A stretch of 64,000 nucleotides of DNA from Pardosa pseudoannulata (taxonomy: Eukaryota; Arthropoda; Arachnida; Araneae; Lycosidae), in the NCBI GenBank assembly GCA_032207245.1, contig CM063505.1, forward strand, positions 172,801,989 through 172,865,988, read 5' to 3'. The notes beneath the pieces are model-generated. The model was not told the origin of the DNA, made no database searches, and worked only from the letters and a program-made list of their open reading frames with translations. How positions within the stretch are numbered: position 1 is the stretch's first letter; each line of letters begins with the position of its first letter. Made by a program: the position numbers and the translations under genes. Of this stretch, positions 60,301-64,000 are shown one piece after another.

Positions 60301-62090
60301 TATAATCTGAAATTCCAATTCGTCATTGCTTGGAGAAATTTTCTTTCTTAAGACACCTTATTCATTGATTGCTTTTAAAAGAGACCTGTAAAAAATGTCT
60401 ATACTACAGGAATAATGTACAGCGTAACCGTGATTTATTGTTCTGGTATTATTAATTTTCTTGTATTGATTGTTCGATTCTTTTGGTCTCGAATTTCTTC
60501 CCATAAAATCAGTTTTACTTTTTCCCTCATTGGCGTCTTCAGAAATACTAGTTTAAAAAAAATTGTTGCCGCCCCTATTTTTATCTGGAAAACTTGTTTT
60601 CTGGAATTTGTGAGAACAAAGGAAATGAAATGATCAACTGTTTAGCAAAAGTCAGGTTTTGATAATAACCGAGTGAGGAGAACCAAATTGGGTATTATGA
60701 AGATTAAGACTCGGTCGATGTTTATTGGCTTAAGCTTTTAACATAATATCGTTTTAATATTGTTTGTAGCTTAACAACTAAAGGGATCACAACAGCGTAG
60801 GTCTAATGCATGAACCAGAAGAAAAATCGTGAGAAAAAGAAAAGAAATACTGAGACGAATCATAATCTATACCTTGTTTTTCTGAAGCAAACAATAGCTT
60901 TGTCAGAACTAAAATAATTCATGGAGTAGTGCAGTGATATTAGTGTATTTGAAGCCGCAGGGACTACCGAAAGATTATTCTTTGCAGTCAGATGATCCAC
61001 ATTAACAAAGCAGATATCAATGACAGAATATTTTTAATGTTAAGTATCATCTAAGTATTAGTTTTATTTTACAAAATACTATTTGGTAATTTTATGTATT
61101 TATATATTATTATTTATATTATTTATGGTATATCTTTATATTTCCAATTATTGCAGTAAATAATTTATAATTGTTTACACATTTTACCAAATCTCTCTAT
61201 ACATTTACCGCTTCCATAGTTATTTATTTCCGTTCAATTGAAAACGATGAATCGTGGTCCCACTGAATATAATGAGCAAATTCCTTTAACATAAACTTGA
61301 GGTCAGAATTTTTGTATTTAATAAAATATTTTGATGATACTTTAAACTGTACCAAAAACACATTCTATACATATGCATCTGCTGACTGACAATTTTGGCT
61401 GACTAAAATATAAAATTTTTCTTTTATTATTTTTCCATCTTATTTTCTTATCTATACAAAACGTTTTTTGCACGATAATCACAGATAGAATGCATTCTAT
61501 AAAAATCAAAGTTTCATAAAAATACAAAGAAGTTTTAATTTTATAAAGATTTTATGTAACAACAAAATTATTGTTCCCACTAAAAATACATAAAATATAT
61601 ATTCCGTAATATCACCGACACTGAATAAAAATCACAATGTATTATGAATATATTTGTCGATCAATTTAAAATTGGTCGCTATGGATTACCTTCCCTAAAA
61701 GAAATTTTAATGGTTTTACAGCCTTTTTATAGTACTTATAAGTAATATTATGAGTAAATACATATTTTTTCTTTTCTTCTATTTTAATTATGATAAATCG
61801 TGCTGTAAACTATGTTTTAGTTGAATTCGTTTGTGATTTCCACAAAATAAATTTTGAGATAAATCTTGGATTTATCAAACAGTTAAGCACTTTTTCAATT
61901 ATTTGTCAATAACTGTCTTATTTGTCAATAACTGTCTTATTTGTCAATAACTGCTGTTATACTATTCACAATGAAGGAAAACATATGGCTGAGTATGTAT
62001 ATCTAAATTAAGGTAACCAGCTTGGCTATATCATGTTTTAAATTGGTTTAGAAGGAAAATAAGGTTGATGACTAAATTAATAGGCATTCC
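57320..62090. other. AT-rich spacer with one possible piggyBac end
   Basis: No gene seen. A 19-bp triple repeat lies at 61901-61953. TTAACCCTTTC at 58526-58536 resembles a piggyBac left end but no partner is found. Repeat-like sequence related to 47.1 kb lies at 57600-57720. Confidence 0.5.
61901..61953. repeat. 19-bp tandem repeat, three copies
   Basis: ATTTGTCAATAACTGTCTT repeats at 61901, 61920 and 61939; the third is truncated at its end. Confidence 0.93.
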
Positions 62091-62092
62091 AT

Positions 62093-62146
62093 GGATTCGA
62101 ATAGCGCTGCTGGAATGGATGTTAGCAGTTCGGAATCAGCTTTGCT
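62093..62146 (+). mobile_element. Degenerate SINE middle fragment
   Basis: GGATTCGAAT, TGGAATGGATGTT and CAGTTCGGAATCAGCTTT match the B box and central body of the SINE in order. Head and tail are absent. Confidence 0.6.
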
Positions 62147-62369
62147 ATATGCCCACTGGATGCAGAACGGATTGGATTTGAAAGTCGCAAGTTGGGTGAA
62201 ATTGAGACAGGGGGGTGGCAACCAAATACTGATTGCACTGGAATGAAGACAATATCGCTAATATGTTTACATTACCATGTCCTATCAGATATTTGCGAGA
62301 GAAAGGGAGAAGAGGTAGAGTCAGCTTTTAAAACCATACACCAGCCAAGTCAAAGCAGGATGAAATTAA

Positions 62370-62599
62370 CCCTTTCGAAGGCCGTGGGAAGATTACTTCC
62401 CACTTACATGATCTAACAAAATACACATAAGGGAAGCACAAAACCCATTATAATACATTGGATTTGCTATTATAACTATGGGAAGACTGATTCCCGGTTC
62501 AGTTTTGAGCTGTAAACTTTTTTTTGTCAATTGAACATAATAAGCACTTATTTGAAAGTTTGAAAACGTTGTGTGATAAATAAATGGTCCGCGAAAGGG
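62370..62599. mobile_element. piggyBac-type MITE, 230 bp
   Basis: TTAA flanks at 62366-62369 and 62600-62603. Ends CCCTTTCG and CGAAAGGG are perfect inverted repeats. A subterminal palindrome, GTGGGAAGATTACTTCCCAC, lies near the left end, and a related GGGAAGACTGATTCCC lies in the right half. No coding capacity. Same class as the 13-kb element but a different family. Confidence 0.82.
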
Positions 62600-62603
62600 T
62601 TAA

Positions 62604-64000
62604 ACTTTGCGACGCCACATTACAAGAGCTAATACTGCTCCATATCCCATGGCCACACTTTAACTGAAAACCATGGTTTGCAAAGCACAAGGTAGTCCAC
62701 TAAGCTCAAATCCAATCCGCTGCTCATCTGCGCACAGCCCAGCCATAAACTGTAAGCTTCGGTCTTATTACCTCTTTAGAAACAAGAGATTGATTGTAGA
62801 GCTCCTAGCTAAAATAAAACATCAAAGAAAAACCTAAACTGATTGTAAATATCTGCTATAAAATGGATGAATTATAGGTAACTGTTGGTTTATTAAGGTG
62901 ATGTTTTAAGGCAATAGCAACTTTAAATTGATTTCTGAAAAAAATTATTACTACATATAACAATGGTAATAATCGTTAGAATAATTTTGAAATTTCAAGA
63001 AGGCCGAAAAGATTTAAAGGCAAAGAATACATACAAAACAAATTTCGATCTAATCGCAACTTGAAGTATTAGTTTGATTGGCTAGGACATAGCTGTTAGC
63101 TTTATTTTTTACTTAATTTTTCTAATCCTTATTCATGCTGACTTTGCTTTTATATTTTTGACTTAGAACCAAATATGTTTCTCTAACAGTTTTATATCTT
63201 TTTCAGGAAAAATCTTAAGGATATATAAAACATTTGTCATTCTAAGTTTGAAATAAAAAAATATTCGGTAAGTGAATGTTTTTATTTAATTCTTTAATTT
63301 TTAAGTTGCTATAGCATGTAGATAATAAAGCTAAAGGCGAAAAACGCAAGTTCAACTGAAGTGCTAGTCTGTATTATACACAAAAAATTGTCATGTCTTA
63401 TCTATGTAAATGAAAAAAGTAGATATCGCTCTTAATATTACATTTAGAAACATAAAAAGTTTGGAAAAAATTATTTATTATAAATTAAAATATTATACAA
63501 TTAACGGCTTATACAGCTGGTTACATTTTCTGTCACCAGTTTAATCTTTAAACAGATATTTCTTGTAATTTTTTTTCCTAAATTTTATTCCTTCACTATT
63601 ATAGGTTGAATTATCACCGAAAATGGAATTTTATGCGACTGATTTACATCAATGCAACTCAAATATATCGTAGTATTTATTATCGGATATTTAGCTATAA
63701 TAATGCTTTTTAAACAGTTCAATTCCATGCATTTGAAGTCCATTTTTACGCAAAAAGTAAAAATCTATTACTAGCAGAGGATAATTTCGATTTTTTTTAC
63801 TGTTAATTACTAGTACGAGGTAAAAAAAGTTTTGATTTGGCGAAATATTACAGTTTACAAAAATATATCTGTGTAACAAAAACTCTCATTATAACGATTA
63901 TTAAAGCTGGAGGTTAATGCCAGATGACCATACTTGAAATTTACTCATACAGCATGGTAAACTTTAGAAAAGAAACCTATTTTGAATCTTGAAAGCGTAA
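62604..64000. other. AT-rich spacer
   Basis: No gene or clear repeat. GCGGATTGGATTTGAG-type sequence at 62704-62733 is the reverse complement of 62160-62182, a short inverted pair around the piggyBac MITE, perhaps a larger decayed element. Confidence 0.45.

Overview
This is AT-rich, gene-poor eukaryotic DNA, most likely from a large arthropod genome; a spider or other arachnid is my best guess. The evidence is the very low density of open frames, long TA microsatellites, an abundant tRNA-derived SINE with a CCAAA-repeat tail, and fossils of piggyBac, Ginger-like, pogo/Tigger-like and Helitron-like transposons. Nothing looks bacterial or archaeal (no operons, no Shine-Dalgarno-led genes). I find no intact protein-coding gene with a recognisable product. 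Almost every long open frame is a chance frame, a repeat translation, or starts at TTG/GTG, which has little meaning here. Base composition was judged by eye.

Layout. 0-5 kb: a locally GC-richer unknown frame (259-432), a nested inverted repeat (987-1101), two copies of a 206-bp dispersed repeat (740, 4291), a TA-flanked element with 14-bp inverted ends (3332-4265), and a 32-bp AT-rich tandem repeat. 5-11 kb: a candidate TATA promoter with a splice donor (6170-6251), a SINE, a 1.36-kb Ginger-like transposon with 143-bp terminal inverted repeats and a broken integrase C-terminus (6824-8182), four copies of a ~256-bp satellite (9249-10215), and a 0.6-kb piggyBac derivative carrying the broken end of its transposase (10465-11071). 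11-18 kb: a hAT-like fragment, a piggyBac MITE (13077-13368), a possible solo LTR (14282-14722), and a GC-richer block ending in a strong splice donor (17105-17458), the best candidate for a gene's 5' exon. 18-35 kb: long AT-rich spacer with SINE copies, a CpG-dense block (20010-20150), a pogo/Tigger-like MITE (27186-27560) and a TATA-led GC-richer block (33967-34457). 35-46 kb: two adjacent near-perfect hairpins (35298-35419), a second hairpin pair (36060-36161), an unclassified inverted-repeat element (36397-36924), a 105-codon ATG frame in a GC-richer block (40938-41255), a ~158-bp satellite (41645-42273), a long TA microsatellite and a Helitron-like element (44966-45631). 46-64 kb: more SINEs, a 95-bp tandem repeat (50814-51178), a diverged duplicated segment, a compound TA/GA microsatellite and another piggyBac MITE (62370-62599).

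How it works together. The window reads as intergenic or intronic DNA built by transposon insertion and decay, not as a functional gene system. The best-supported results are structural: SINE copies with target-site duplications, three TTAA-flanked piggyBac derivatives, and the Ginger-like element whose inverted repeats, 4-bp duplication and coding remnant agree. The elements that might be undescribed are the TA-flanked 934-bp element, the 36.4-kb inverted-repeat element, the Helitron-like element and the hairpin clusters. I did not find a convincing novel functional system.
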